Origin: Deltaproteobacteria bacterium
GTDB lineage: Bacteria; Lernaellota; Lernaellaia; JACKCT01
Length of the DNA stretch: 64,000 bases
Direction: 5' to 3'
Assembly: GCA_020633895.1 (NCBI GenBank)
Contig: JACKCT010000006.1
Coordinates: 62,001 to 126,000, forward strand
Under the pieces are notes generated by a model. It saw nothing but the letters and a program-made list of their open reading frames with translations, was not told the origin of the DNA and did no database searches. A program made the position numbers and the translations under genes. Shown one piece after another: positions 8,453 through 16,670 of the stretch. Every line of letters starts with the position of its first letter. Position 1 is the first letter of the stretch.

Positions 8453-9004
8453 ATGGACGTTCAAGAAGCGCTTCTGACGCGCCGCACGGTGCATATGTAC
8501 GAAGATCAGCCGGTGGACGAAACGGCGGTCGACCGGGCCGTCGCCGCCGCTCACGGCGCGCCCAATCATAAGCTCTCCTTTCCCTGGCGCTTTGTCCGGG
8601 TCGGCAAACAGACCCGCGCCAAGCTGCTGGAGAACATCCTCAAGGACATGGAAGACGCGGGCAAACTCAATGACGCCAAGGCCAAATTGACGACCGAGAA
8701 GATCATGAACCCGGCGTTTTTGGTTTGCGTCAGCCAGATCAGGAGCGATGACGATTTCCGTTCGAAGGAAGACTACGCCGCCTGCGCCTGCGCGATTCAG
8801 AACTTCATGCTGAGCCTGCATGGGGAGGGGATCGCTTCGAAATGGGGCACGGGCGATCCGACGCGCGACCCGCGCACCTATGAGTTGTTCGGGATCGATC
8901 CGAGCGTCGAGGAGATTATCGGTTTCGTCTGGGTCGGCGTGCCGAAGATGGTGCCTTCGCCCAAGCGCCCGGAGATCGAGACGGTTTATCGGACGTTGCC
9001 GTAG
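8453..9004 (+). CDS. Nitroreductase-family flavoprotein
   Basis: This 183-residue FMN-dependent NAD(P)H oxidoreductase-like protein starts MDVQEALLTRRTVHMYEDQPVD, where the RRTVHMY segment is the FMN-phosphate-binding start of the family. It continues with AAHGAPNHKLSFPWRFVRV, a CACAIQNFMLSLHGEGIASKW helix (the family's central dimer helix) and a final FVWVGVPK. GAGAGG at 8438-8443 lies about 9 bases before ATG 8453, and upstream in-frame residues are low-complexity, so that start is used. The substrate cannot be told from sequence. Confidence 0.88.
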   Translation: MDVQEALLTRRTVHMYEDQPVDETAVDRAVAAAHGAPNHKLSFPWRFVRVGKQTRAKLLENILKDMEDAGKLNDAKAKLTTEKIMNPAFLVCVSQIRSDDDFRSKEDYAACACAIQNFMLSLHGEGIASKWGTGDPTRDPRTYELFGIDPSVEEIIGFVWVGVPKMVPSPKRPEIETVYRTLP

Positions 9005-9029
9005 GGTGCGGCTGCGGCCTTTGTCGTCG

Positions 9030-9133
9030 GGGTGCCACACTCTTAGGCCGGCGCCGCCGGACAAGGGTGTGCATCTTTATCCTATCTCAGCACACCTTCT
9101 CTTCGGCTGCGCTTTCGCGAAAGTGTGGCACCC
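9030..9133. repeat. Dispersed nested palindrome, family B copy 1
   Basis: The outer arms GGGTGCCACACT (9030-9041) and AGTGTGGCACCC (9122-9133) are perfect 12-bp inverted repeats. Inside them AAGGGTGTGC (9063-9072) faces GCACACCTT (9090-9098). It fills the gap between the convergent nitroreductase and mltG genes. Near-identical elements lie at 34491-34591 and 30333-30427, with a half copy at 27727. Confidence 0.85.
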
Positions 9134-9140
9134 ACCGGCA

Positions 9141-10178
9141 TCACCGCTGGTAGCGATTCACTGCCGCCTGATGTTCCGTGTAGGTTGTGGAGAAGACGTG
9201 CGTCCCGTCGTTGCGGGCGACAAAGTAGAGAGCGTCGGTGTTGGCCGGCCGGAGGACGGCGCGTAGGGCCTCCTCGCCGGGAGCGGCGATCGGGCCGGGC
9301 GGCAGGCCGACGATGACGTAGGTGTTGTACGGGTTCGCGTCGGTCAGGTCGCTTTTGTAGATCTTGCCGCGATAGCGATCGCCCACGCCGTAGATCACCG
9401 TCGGGTCGCTTTGCAGGCGCATTCCCTTGCGCAGGCGGTTGTGAAAGACCCCGGCGATCATGGGCCGCTCGTCGTCCACCGCCGCTTCTTCCTCCACAAT
9501 GCTTGCCAGCGTCACCACCTGATGCATCGTCATCCCCAGGGACTTGGCCCGCGCTTCCATTGCCGCATCCCACGTCTTGAAAAATCGCCGGACCATATTG
9601 GCCACGAGCTTTCGCGCCGGATAACCCCGGGTGAACTGGTACGTGTCGGGGAAGAGATACCCTTCCGGCGAATCGACCGGTACCCCGAGCGCGCGGAAAA
9701 ACGGACCGTCGGCAAGGACGGCGTCGATCTCTTCCTTGGTCGCGATGCCCGAGGCGGCGAGCGTGGTCGCGATCTGGCGGACGGTGTAGCCCTCGGGGAT
9801 CGTGACCTTGTGCTGGACGACGGGGCCGTGCACCAGGCGGTCGATGACGGCGAAGGCGTCGGCGTCGCGAGGCAGGTCGAACTCGCCGGCGGGGATACGC
9901 GAGGACTGCCCCGTCAACTTGGCGGCCAGCAGGAAACCCTTGGCGCTACGCACCACGCGCTCGGCCTCCAGTTGACGGGCGATGGCGCGAAGCGACGTCC
10001 CCGGCTCGATGACGACGACGGTGGACCCGCCGTCCCCCGGAGCGCCGAACAGGCGCGCGTTGGCGACCACGCCGCCGATCCCGATCGCGACGGCGAGCGT
10101 GGCGACGATCAGGATCCAGCGGGGACGTCGGCCTCGACGGGAGGGATCAAGCGAGCGGCGGGTTTTTGTCGTGGGCAT
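9141..10178 (-). CDS. mltG: Endolytic murein transglycosylase
   Basis: The 345-residue inner-membrane protein has a short basic cytoplasmic tail, one transmembrane helix (about 21-41), a LysM-like region (EPGTSLRAIARQLEAERVV) and the catalytic YceG domain. Family motifs seen are IPEGYTVRQIA, PEGYLFPDTYQF, VTLASIVEEEA (catalytic Glu), FHNRLRKGMRLQSDPTVIYG, NPYNTY and GLPPGPIAAPGE. It cleaves nascent glycan strands and terminates their growth. ATG 10178 overlaps the ruvX 3' end by 32 bases, indicating coupled translation; a longer start at 10223 is possible but less likely. Confidence 0.93.
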   Translation of the reverse strand: MPTTKTRRSLDPSRRGRRPRWILIVATLAVAIGIGGVVANARLFGAPGDGGSTVVVIEPGTSLRAIARQLEAERVVRSAKGFLLAAKLTGQSSRIPAGEFDLPRDADAFAVIDRLVHGPVVQHKVTIPEGYTVRQIATTLAASGIATKEEIDAVLADGPFFRALGVPVDSPEGYLFPDTYQFTRGYPARKLVANMVRRFFKTWDAAMEARAKSLGMTMHQVVTLASIVEEEAAVDDERPMIAGVFHNRLRKGMRLQSDPTVIYGVGDRYRGKIYKSDLTDANPYNTYVIVGLPPGPIAAPGEEALRAVLRPANTDALYFVARNDGTHVFSTTYTEHQAAVNRYQR

Positions 10179-10584
10179 CGAGATAGCTCTGCAAAATGTA
10201 CGCGGCGGCGACTTTGTCGACATATTTCTTGCGTTTTTCCCGACGCACGCCGCCCTCGATCAACGCGTTCTCCGCCGCCCAGCTCGAAAGGCGCTCGTCC
10301 CACAGATGGGCGGGCTTGCCCGTCACGGCCGACAATTTTTCGGCGAATTGCCGGGCCCGCGTCGAGCCGGGACTTTCGGTGCCGTCCATATTCAGCGGCA
10401 GGCCGACAACGAACTCCACGACCTCGTGCTCGGCCGAAAGCTCCAAGAGCCGATCGAACACCGCTTCTTCGTGCTTCGCCGGGATCATTTCCAAAGGGTT
10501 GGCGCCCATGCGCAAGCCGTCGGAGACCGCCACGCCGATGCGTACGGTGCCCAAGTCGATCGCCATGACGCTGCCCGCGGCCAT
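10147..10584 (-). CDS. ruvX: Putative pre-16S rRNA nuclease / Holliday junction resolvase-like protein
   Basis: The 145-residue YqgF/RuvX protein has an RNase H-like fold. It begins with the metal-binding AIDLGTVRIGVAVSD (about 8-22), then VVGLPLNMDG, DERLSS and VDKVAAAYILQSYL with the final catalytic Asp. In E. coli YqgF helps mature the 16S rRNA 5' end. Length and motifs are typical. It is the first gene of a two-gene unit with mltG, a common pairing in proteobacteria. Start at 10584; an in-frame ATG six codons later is also possible. Confidence 0.92.
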   Translation of the reverse strand: MAAGSVMAIDLGTVRIGVAVSDGLRMGANPLEMIPAKHEEAVFDRLLELSAEHEVVEFVVGLPLNMDGTESPGSTRARQFAEKLSAVTGKPAHLWDERLSSWAAENALIEGGVRREKRKKYVDKVAAAYILQSYLDAHDKNPPLA

Positions 10585-10797
10585 GCTCCCTCGTACCCTT
10601 CCCGAGCGACCCAGGTCAAGGAAAGGGGGGCGAAAAAAATGTTTTCTTAATCGGAATTCATCTTTAAAAATACAAGCACGCTCAATCGGGGAAAAATTTG
10701 CAGCGGATACCGGCGCGTGGAGGTTCTTATCGCCGACGCGGGCTGCCGCTATTTGTACGTGCCGAGGAAACCACTGTCGAGCTTTGGAGGGAGAACT

Positions 10798-12099
10798 ATG
10801 TCACGAGGCAAATCGAATTTTTTAATTCCCATTGTTGTGATTCTCATGGTCGGGGCCGGTTGGGCGATGGCCTGCGGCGGCGGCGGCGGTGACAGCGCGC
10901 GTGTGTCTTCGGGCGACGACGATGACGCCGCGGACCCGTCCTTGATCGGCGACGATGATGACGACGGCTCGGACGACGACGATGACGACGCCGAAGACGA
11001 CGACGATTCGGATGACGATGATGATGACGACGATGACGACACCGACGACGACACGGATGACGACGACACGGATGACGACGACACCGGCGACGATGACGAA
11101 GTGGAAGTCGACGAGGTCGCCTTCAATATTATCGACGCCGAGTACAGCGAGGGCCTGGATCGGGCCATCATCGTTTCCACGAAGCCGACCAACGCGTTGA
11201 TCACGCTGGACCTGGAAGCCGGGACGTGGACCACCATTTCCTTGTCCAAGGCTCCTCTCGGCGTCTCGGTCGATCCCGCGGGCAAGCTGGCGGCGGTCAA
11301 CCACGGGAGCACCATCTCCCACGTGGACATCTCCGAGCAGAGCATCCGCGACGTCTATACCCCTTCGGAGAGCGTCAGCGACGTGGTGCTCACCTCCAAG
11401 TTCATCTACGCCGTGCCCGATTCGGGAGAATGGACGCGCATGCTGGCCATTCGCCTGTCCGACGGCGAAGAGTTCACGCACACCGGCGATACGGACCTGC
11501 GCCACCAGTCGGTCGCCAAGCTGGCCCGCAATGACGAATGGATCTACACGGCGGACACGGACTTGAAGAAAACCGGCTTTTCGAAATTCGATGTCGACAC
11601 CGAGTCCGGAGTGCCGGCGTATGTGCGTTCCAACCCTGTGTACGACACCGACGACGTCGTTTGCGGCGATTTCTGGTACGCGTTCACCGGGGGATGGATG
11701 ATAACCCGCTGCGCCAACGTCATCGCGATCGATAAATCGGCCGGCGACGACATGAAAGTGGTCACGAAGCTTGAGGAGGCCGAAATCGTCAAGGGCATGG
11801 CCGTTTCCCCGGCCAGCAATCAGGTGGTCGTTCTTTTGGATAACGGTACGGAATTCGACCAGCGGGATTCCCGCCTCGTCGGCCTGAGCGCCTCGGGTTT
11901 TCACTACGAGAAGGATTTCGAATTGCCCGAGTACGACGACGGCGAAGACCTCTACACGATCCACGGTGATTACGTCTTTTTCGTCAACGACAACCACCAC
12001 AACAAATTCTACGTGCTCGGCCATGTGGACGAGACGTCCGGCCTGAACGAAGAAAACACCTTCCGGCTGATGGAATTCACGCTTTTCGAGAAGAAATAA
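10798..12099 (+). CDS. Poly-Asp lipoprotein, propeller-like paralog 1
   Basis: GGAGGG at 10786-10791 precedes ATG 10798. The 433-residue product has a signal peptide with lipobox (AMAC), then a tether of about 75 residues made mostly of Asp with Gly, Thr and Ser, then a body starting at IDAEYSEGLDRAIIVS. The body has repeated short strand segments (GVSVDPAGKLAAVNHG, GMAVSPASNQVVVLLD) like YVTN/WD-type propellers. Closely similar bodies are found in the genes at 13867 and 15271 (shared DAEYS...DR start, AAVNHG, YTADTD or YTTE). It is probably outer-membrane-anchored; function unknown. Confidence 0.8.
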   Translation: MSRGKSNFLIPIVVILMVGAGWAMACGGGGGDSARVSSGDDDDAADPSLIGDDDDDGSDDDDDDAEDDDDSDDDDDDDDDDTDDDTDDDDTDDDDTGDDDEVEVDEVAFNIIDAEYSEGLDRAIIVSTKPTNALITLDLEAGTWTTISLSKAPLGVSVDPAGKLAAVNHGSTISHVDISEQSIRDVYTPSESVSDVVLTSKFIYAVPDSGEWTRMLAIRLSDGEEFTHTGDTDLRHQSVAKLARNDEWIYTADTDLKKTGFSKFDVDTESGVPAYVRSNPVYDTDDVVCGDFWYAFTGGWMITRCANVIAIDKSAGDDMKVVTKLEEAEIVKGMAVSPASNQVVVLLDNGTEFDQRDSRLVGLSASGFHYEKDFELPEYDDGEDLYTIHGDYVFFVNDNHHNKFYVLGHVDETSGLNEENTFRLMEFTLFEKK

Positions 12100-12137
12100 G
12101 CTTCCCGGTCGGAGCCGGGTTACGACACGCCGAAACA

Positions 12138-12168
12138 AGAAAAAGCGCGGGCCCGTTTCGGACCCGCG
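12138..12168 (-). terminator. Intrinsic terminator of the 12217-12666 gene
   Basis: Read on the minus strand, CGCGGGTCCG (12168-12159), an AAA loop and CGGGCCCGCG (12155-12146) make a 10-bp stem with one G-U pair, followed by CTTTTTCTT. It lies in the 117-base gap between convergent genes. Confidence 0.85.
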
Positions 12169-12216
12169 TGAAGCATAGAGAACGCCATCAATTCGCCGCA
12201 AGGAGCGACTTGAGAC

Positions 12217-12666
12217 CTATTTCTTATCCATCCGGTGAATGACCCCGTCTTTCTCGGACCACTCATAGCGCTCCACTCCGTCGACCTCGCGGATGTCCAC
12301 GTTGGTCACTTTGAGCTCTTTGCGCTGCTGGCCCTCGACCCAGAAGTCGAGCGTGTAGTCTTCCCCGTTGGGACCGGTGAACTCGGCCGACTTCACGTAT
12401 TTGCCCGGCGCGAGCAGATGGTGGTCGCCGTCGATGTCGTCCAGCGACAGCTTCAGGTTCTGCCCGGTCTTCTCGTCCTTGACGGTCAGGACCTTGTTTT
12501 GATCCTCGAGGAAGACGTGGGTGCGGATGGTGGTGGCCAACTGCTCGTCATCGACGGTGTTGGCTTGCGTGGTCGACATCTCCTCCGCCTGAACGACGGT
12601 GGGGACGGCGACGAACATCGAAAAGGCCAGGGTGGCGGCCGGCAGAATTTTTGTGGATTTCAACAT
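12217..12666 (-). CDS. Small secreted protein of unknown family
   Basis: The 149-residue product has a classical signal peptide (MLKSTKILPAATLAFSMFVA... ending VVQA-EE). The mature part is charged and soluble, with about three short strands (KVLTVKDEKTGQ, EDYTLDFWVEG, RKELKVTNVDIREVDG). GGGAG sits about 8 bases upstream of the ATG at 12666, which makes it a better start than the ATG seven codons earlier. It is followed by a strong terminator and lies downstream of two small membrane-protein genes on the same strand. No family is recognised. Confidence 0.7.
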   Translation of the reverse strand: MLKSTKILPAATLAFSMFVAVPTVVQAEEMSTTQANTVDDEQLATTIRTHVFLEDQNKVLTVKDEKTGQNLKLSLDDIDGDHHLLAPGKYVKSAEFTGPNGEDYTLDFWVEGQQRKELKVTNVDIREVDGVERYEWSEKDGVIHRMDKK

Positions 12667-12759
12667 TTGGGTTGCTCCCTTTTTCATGGATGAACAGCGA
12701 ATACGGGTTGTCGGCGGAAGGGCCGATGGTTCGGCCCCTCAACGCGTGAGCCTCCCGAT

Positions 12760-12936
12760 TCAGACCTTGGGGGCTTGGCCCCGTATGGCATTGGAAATCA
12801 CGGCGATGATGAAAGCGATCAGGAAGATGAAGAAGATGATCTTCGCGATGCCGGCCGAGGCCGCGGCGATGCCGCCGAAACCCAGAACACCGGCGATGAT
12901 GGCGATGACCAAAAATGTCAGAGCCCAAGAAAGCAT
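12760..12936 (-). CDS. DUF1328 (YtjA-like) small membrane protein
   Basis: I translated this short gene by hand: 58 residues, start ATG 12936, stop 12760-12762, with GGAG about 9 bases upstream. The sequence [20 protein letters not shown], then [18 protein letters not shown], is the conserved DUF1328/YtjA pattern of two transmembrane helices with a small-residue turn. The role is unknown; in many proteobacteria such genes are stress-induced. It lies between two other small genes on the same strand. Confidence 0.88.
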   Translation of the reverse strand: MLSWALTFLVIAIIAGVLGFGGIAAASAGIAKIIFFIFLIAFIIAVISNAIRGQAPKV

Positions 12937-13044
12937 GGCATATCTCCTTTCACGGAGGTCATGGACCTCTCAAATCAATGCAATGGCGCGTCGTTGCGCC
13001 GCGTCGACGCCCGTCGGATCGGCGGACGTCGGCCCGGGGGAACG

Positions 13045-13269
13045 CTAGCGCGAGGATTGACGGGAACGGGGCGAAACGGGGGCGTTGTCGAGCGACAGGG
13101 GCGAAGTGGTTTCCGCGCGGCGAAAGTCGACGATCAAAGACCAGGCAAACGCCAGGGTGACGATCGCCAGGATGGCAAAGGCGACCTGCACATTGCCGGG
13201 GATGGTGGATCCGGCGTTCCAAGCACCGGCGCTCATGGCGACGACGATGGGGATCAGCCAGGAGTACAT
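13045..13269 (-). CDS. Small two-helix membrane protein
   Basis: The 74-residue product has two predicted transmembrane segments (WLIPIVVAMSAGAWNAG and VQVAFAILAIVTLAFAWSLIV) and a charged C-terminal tail (DFRRAETTSPL...). An AGAAAGG-like ribosome site precedes ATG 13269. It is on the same strand as, and 108 bases upstream of, the DUF1328 gene, so the two may be co-transcribed. No family is recognised with certainty. Confidence 0.65.
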   Translation of the reverse strand: MYSWLIPIVVAMSAGAWNAGSTIPGNVQVAFAILAIVTLAFAWSLIVDFRRAETTSPLSLDNAPVSPRSRQSSR

Positions 13270-13866
13270 CTTGAAAGTGACCTTTCTTCCGGGGGGGTGG
13301 CCCCGGAGGGCGTCGGGCGGGTCTTTTTATCGGATTTTTCCGCGCCCCGAATCGATCGGCGGTCTGAAAGAGGACCGCCATTGACAAGAGCCATCCTAAC
13401 AGACCGGCGGTCATTTCGATGTGAAAATAACCACACAATAAAGGAATGTTTGGTCCAATAGGTTGGAAAACTAATGGATGAAAGTATGTTTTATTTGTAG
13501 CTATTTCTGGCGGAATATTTTCGGGTGAAGAAATATCGCGCGAATTTAAACTCCGTGATTTTGTAAAACATATTGATTTTCAGCAAGATTTTTCCGAAGG
13601 GTGTCCGGCGGGCAAGGAGTCCCATCAGGGGTGGCAAATAGGCGCTGTGGATAAAGTTTGAAGTTATTTTCTTAGGAGTAGTAATTTAAAATCGAAACAC
13701 TGTTGCGGATTGATATCCGGCGACATGGTTTTTGGCGCGGGGGTTTCGGGGACGAGTCGGGCCTTGGTGGACAGGATAAACTCTACTTAATTGATCGAGT
13801 AATCTTTGATTGAACATTCAAATTCCATGGGGCAAATTGTTGTGGAAACCTGTAAGGGGGAAAACG
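13270..13866. other. AT-rich intergenic region between divergent genes
   Basis: This 597-base gap separates the divergent small membrane-protein gene and paralog 2. From about 13415 to 13840 it is clearly more AT-rich than the genes around it. Apart from the three-arm element I see no RNA gene. A frame of about 58 codons around 13490-13662 is open but lacks a start codon. Confidence 0.6.
13358..13412 (-). promoter_or_regulatory. Three-arm mutually exclusive hairpin in the leader of the small membrane genes
   Basis: GGCGGTC (13358-13364), GACCGCC (13373-13379) and ACCGGCGGTC (13403-13412) are complementary copies: the middle arm can pair with either neighbour. The element lies about 90 bases upstream of the minus-strand start at 13269. 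Alternative pairing is what attenuators use, but no T-tract is adjacent, so a regulatory role is inference. Confidence 0.35.
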
Positions 13867-15099
13867 ATGTTTCCACGAAAAAGTGTTCTTGCCATCCTGC
13901 TTTTAACGACCCTTTTGATCTTCGGCGCGCAGGTGTCGGCTTGCGGCGGCGACGATGACGACGATGTCGCTCGCACGTCCTCGGACGACGACGACGTGGT
14001 CCCCCCGGTCGACGACGACGATGATGACGATGCGGACGACGACGATGACGATGACGATTCGGATGACGACGACGACGATGCCGACGGCGACTTCCACATG
14101 AGTCTGTCGACCTCCCATCTGTTGGAATTCCGCGTTGCGGACGCCGAGTACAGCCGGGGCTCGGATCGCATCATCGCCGTGAGCTCCGAGCCGAAAAACC
14201 GACTCTTCCTCGTCAACGGCGACTCCGGCGGCGCCGAATCCGTGACGCTGCCCTACTCGTCGACCGACGTGTCCGTCAGCCCGAACGGAGCCTACGCGGC
14301 CGTCAGCCACGGCGATAACATTTCCTATGTCGACCTGGCGGACGAATCGATCGAGGAGAGCTTCAAGCCGTCGACCACCATCGGCGACGTGATTCTGGCC
14401 GATTCGTACATCTACGGCATCCCGATCGTCGGCGATTGGGTGCATCTGATCTGCCTGAAGATCAGTGACAAGACCGAGACCGAGCACACGGGCGAGGCAA
14501 TGGAGCTGCTGCGCTACAAGTCCCGTGGGCGGCTGCATCCGAACGGTGACTGGATCTACACCGCGGACACGGACGAGACCCCGAGCGATTTCGAGAAATA
14601 CGACATCGTCGCCGGCACCGCCGCCTATGTCGACGATTCGCCTTACCACGGCGAATACCCGATCTGCGGTGACGTGTGGTTCGATCCGGACGGTGAGCGC
14701 ATCTTCACCAAATGCGGTCGGACGTTCACCTCCTCGGGAGATCCGGACAAGGACATGACCTACGCGGGTCTGCTCGACACTTACGACGACAACGACGAGA
14801 CCACGACGCAGTTGGCGTTCTCGCCGACGAAGGACACGTTGTACGCCCTGGAGGAAATCGGTTTCGTGGCGGGCAACAAGAAGACGTGGGTGAAAGCCTA
14901 CAACTCGGCGACGCTGGCCTATCTGGGTAAACAGCAACTGCCGTCGGTGGAAGTGGACAACACGGACTACGATCTGGACGGACGGTTCATCTTCGTGGAC
15001 AACGGGGGAACCACCCTTTATGTCATCGCCCAGGTGGAAGAGGAGGCGGGTCTGACGGGCAACGACTACCGCCTTCTCGTCTACGATATCCAACCCTAA
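13867..15099 (+). CDS. Poly-Asp lipoprotein, propeller-like paralog 2
   Basis: AAGGGGG lies just upstream of ATG 13867. The 410-residue lipoprotein has lipobox VSAC, then CGGDDDDD and an Asp-rich tether (to about residue 75), then a body that starts ADAEYSRGSDRIIAVS. It shares with its two paralogs the segment order VSVSPNGAYAAVSHG, ISYVDLADESIEESF, GDWIYTADTD, CGDVWF and FVDNGG. It is probably an outer-membrane-anchored propeller. It lies directly upstream of paralog 3 in the same direction (171-base gap). Confidence 0.8.
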   Translation: MFPRKSVLAILLLTTLLIFGAQVSACGGDDDDDVARTSSDDDDVVPPVDDDDDDDADDDDDDDDSDDDDDDADGDFHMSLSTSHLLEFRVADAEYSRGSDRIIAVSSEPKNRLFLVNGDSGGAESVTLPYSSTDVSVSPNGAYAAVSHGDNISYVDLADESIEESFKPSTTIGDVILADSYIYGIPIVGDWVHLICLKISDKTETEHTGEAMELLRYKSRGRLHPNGDWIYTADTDETPSDFEKYDIVAGTAAYVDDSPYHGEYPICGDVWFDPDGERIFTKCGRTFTSSGDPDKDMTYAGLLDTYDDNDETTTQLAFSPTKDTLYALEEIGFVAGNKKTWVKAYNSATLAYLGKQQLPSVEVDNTDYDLDGRFIFVDNGGTTLYVIAQVEEEAGLTGNDYRLLVYDIQP

Positions 15100-15270
15100 T
15101 CGACAACGAATTCACCGCCGGGGTCCCGTGCCTCGGCGGTCGCCTTCACCCTTATGTGGAGACGATTCCCGGGCCATGCAAACGTCATCGTCCGGGCAAA
15201 TTTCGAATGGCCAGGGAAATCACTTTTGCCGACGTGTGTTCTGTTACCGGATTTTCTTCGGGGGAGAAAA

Positions 15271-16605
15271 ATGTTTGGACGTAAATATCTGATTTGGGTG
15301 GCGGCGGTTGCCGTGCTGGCGGCGTTGCATCTTTTTGTATCGGCCTGCGGCGATGACGACGATGACGGGGCCACTCGGGCCTTTTCCGACGACGATGACT
15401 CCACAGCCTTCACCAGTGACGACGACGATGACGACAATGCGGATGATGATGACGACGACACGGCCGACGACGATACGGCCGACGACGATGATACAGTCGA
15501 TGATGACGACACGGCCGATGACGACACCGATGACGACACGACCGATGACGACACCGGTGACGACGACACCGGTGACGACGACACCGGTGACGACGATACC
15601 GGCGACGATGACGACACGTTCGTGGAAAACTATGGTCTCGACTTCGATGTCACGGACGCCGAATACAGCCGCTTCCTGGATCGGGCGGTGATTGCCGCTC
15701 ACCACCCGACCAACGCGGTTGTGACGCTCGATTTCGAGACGAATGCGGCCTCGTCGGTGGCGCTCGACGAGAAACCGATCAGCATTTCGGTCAGTCCCGA
15801 CGGCAAACACGCCGCCGTCAATCACGGGGATCTGATTTCGTACGTGGATCTGGTCGAAATGAAGGTCGAGGACACCTTCACGCCCACCAAGGATCTGGGC
15901 GACATCGTGCTTGCCCAGGATTATATCTACGGATTTCCGACTCTGGACGGGTGGACGAGAATTGTGTGCATCAAGATTAGCGACGGGACCGAAACCCTGC
16001 ACACCGGCTCGAAGGACATCCGTCAGCAATCCAAGGCCAAACTCCATCCGAATCTGGACTGGCTTTATACGACCGAGGTCGAAAACTGGCCGCGAGGCAT
16101 TTCGAAGTTTTCGGTGACGACCGGGACGGCGGCCTATCTCTACGACGAGCCCAAGCACGGCGAGTATAACTTTTGCGCGAAAATCTGGATCGCGCCGGAC
16201 GGCAAGCGCCTCTACACCCGATGCATGCACATCTTCACCTCGACGGACGATCAGGAAACGGACATCGGGTACATCGGCGACCTGACCGAGGACGGGGCCG
16301 ATGAGCTGACCGAGTTGGATGTGTCGCCGGCCTCCGACGGCGCCATCGTCGCGATTTTGGATAAAGCGGTGGGGTCGCCTTACAACTCGAGGGACATCAT
16401 GGCCTTCGACCCGGACCTGCTGACCAAGACGCACCATTGGAAGCTGCCTTTGTATGAAGGCGAGAGCAATGACTACGAAATCAACGGTGACTACGTGTTC
16501 GTCAGCAACGACGGCACGCGGGCGTATGTCATCGCCATGGTGGCCGATGACGCCTTCGCTCCCGCCGACAAGGACCAACAGACGTTCGTTTTCGACTTGG
16601 AATAA
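15271..16605 (+). CDS. Poly-Asp lipoprotein, propeller-like paralog 3
   Basis: GGGGG precedes ATG 15271. The 444-residue lipoprotein has lipobox VSAC, the longest tether of the three (about residues 24-115, Asp with Ala, Thr and Gly, ending in TGDDDTGDDD-type repeats), and a body starting TDAEYSRFLDRAVIAA. The body aligns by eye with the paralogs at 10798 and 13867 (VSPDGKHAAVNHG, ISYVDL, DWLYTTEVE, FVSNDG). A strong terminator follows. The three genes likely arose by tandem duplication; function unknown. Confidence 0.8.
   Translation: MFGRKYLIWVAAVAVLAALHLFVSACGDDDDDGATRAFSDDDDSTAFTSDDDDDDNADDDDDDTADDDTADDDDTVDDDDTADDDTDDDTTDDDTGDDDTGDDDTGDDDTGDDDDTFVENYGLDFDVTDAEYSRFLDRAVIAAHHPTNAVVTLDFETNAASSVALDEKPISISVSPDGKHAAVNHGDLISYVDLVEMKVEDTFTPTKDLGDIVLAQDYIYGFPTLDGWTRIVCIKISDGTETLHTGSKDIRQQSKAKLHPNLDWLYTTEVENWPRGISKFSVTTGTAAYLYDEPKHGEYNFCAKIWIAPDGKRLYTRCMHIFTSTDDQETDIGYIGDLTEDGADELTELDVSPASDGAIVAILDKAVGSPYNSRDIMAFDPDLLTKTHHWKLPLYEGESNDYEINGDYVFVSNDGTRAYVIAMVADDAFAPADKDQQTFVFDLE
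15556..15605 (+). repeat. 15-bp tandem repeat in coding sequence
   Basis: GGTGACGACGACACC occurs at 15556-15570 and 15571-15585, then with single changes at 15586-15600 and as a degenerate fourth unit. It encodes the GDDDT units of the paralog 3 tether and keeps frame, so unit gain or loss would change tether length without a frameshift. Confidence 0.9.
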
Positions 16606-16636
16606 CGAGCCGGGGTGCGAACGCCGGGGCCGACAG

Positions 16637-16670
16637 CCGCCATCCCGAAAGGGGTGGCGGTTTTGTTATT
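16637..16670 (+). terminator. Intrinsic terminator after paralog 3
   Basis: CCGCCATCCC (16637-16646), a GAAA tetraloop and GGGGTGGCGG (16651-16660) give a 10-bp stem with one G-U pair, followed by TTTTGTTATT. It ends the forward transcript between convergent genes. Confidence 0.9.

Noticed and set aside
13490-13662. Open frame of about 58 codons in the AT-rich gap
   Set aside because: It has no start codon, no ribosome site and no recognisable sequence; chance in AT-rich DNA is likely.
15400-15620. Regularly spaced short repeats resembling a CRISPR array
   Set aside because: The repeats are 3-, 6- and 15-base GAC/GAT codon runs inside a coding frame, with no unique spacers and no cas genes.
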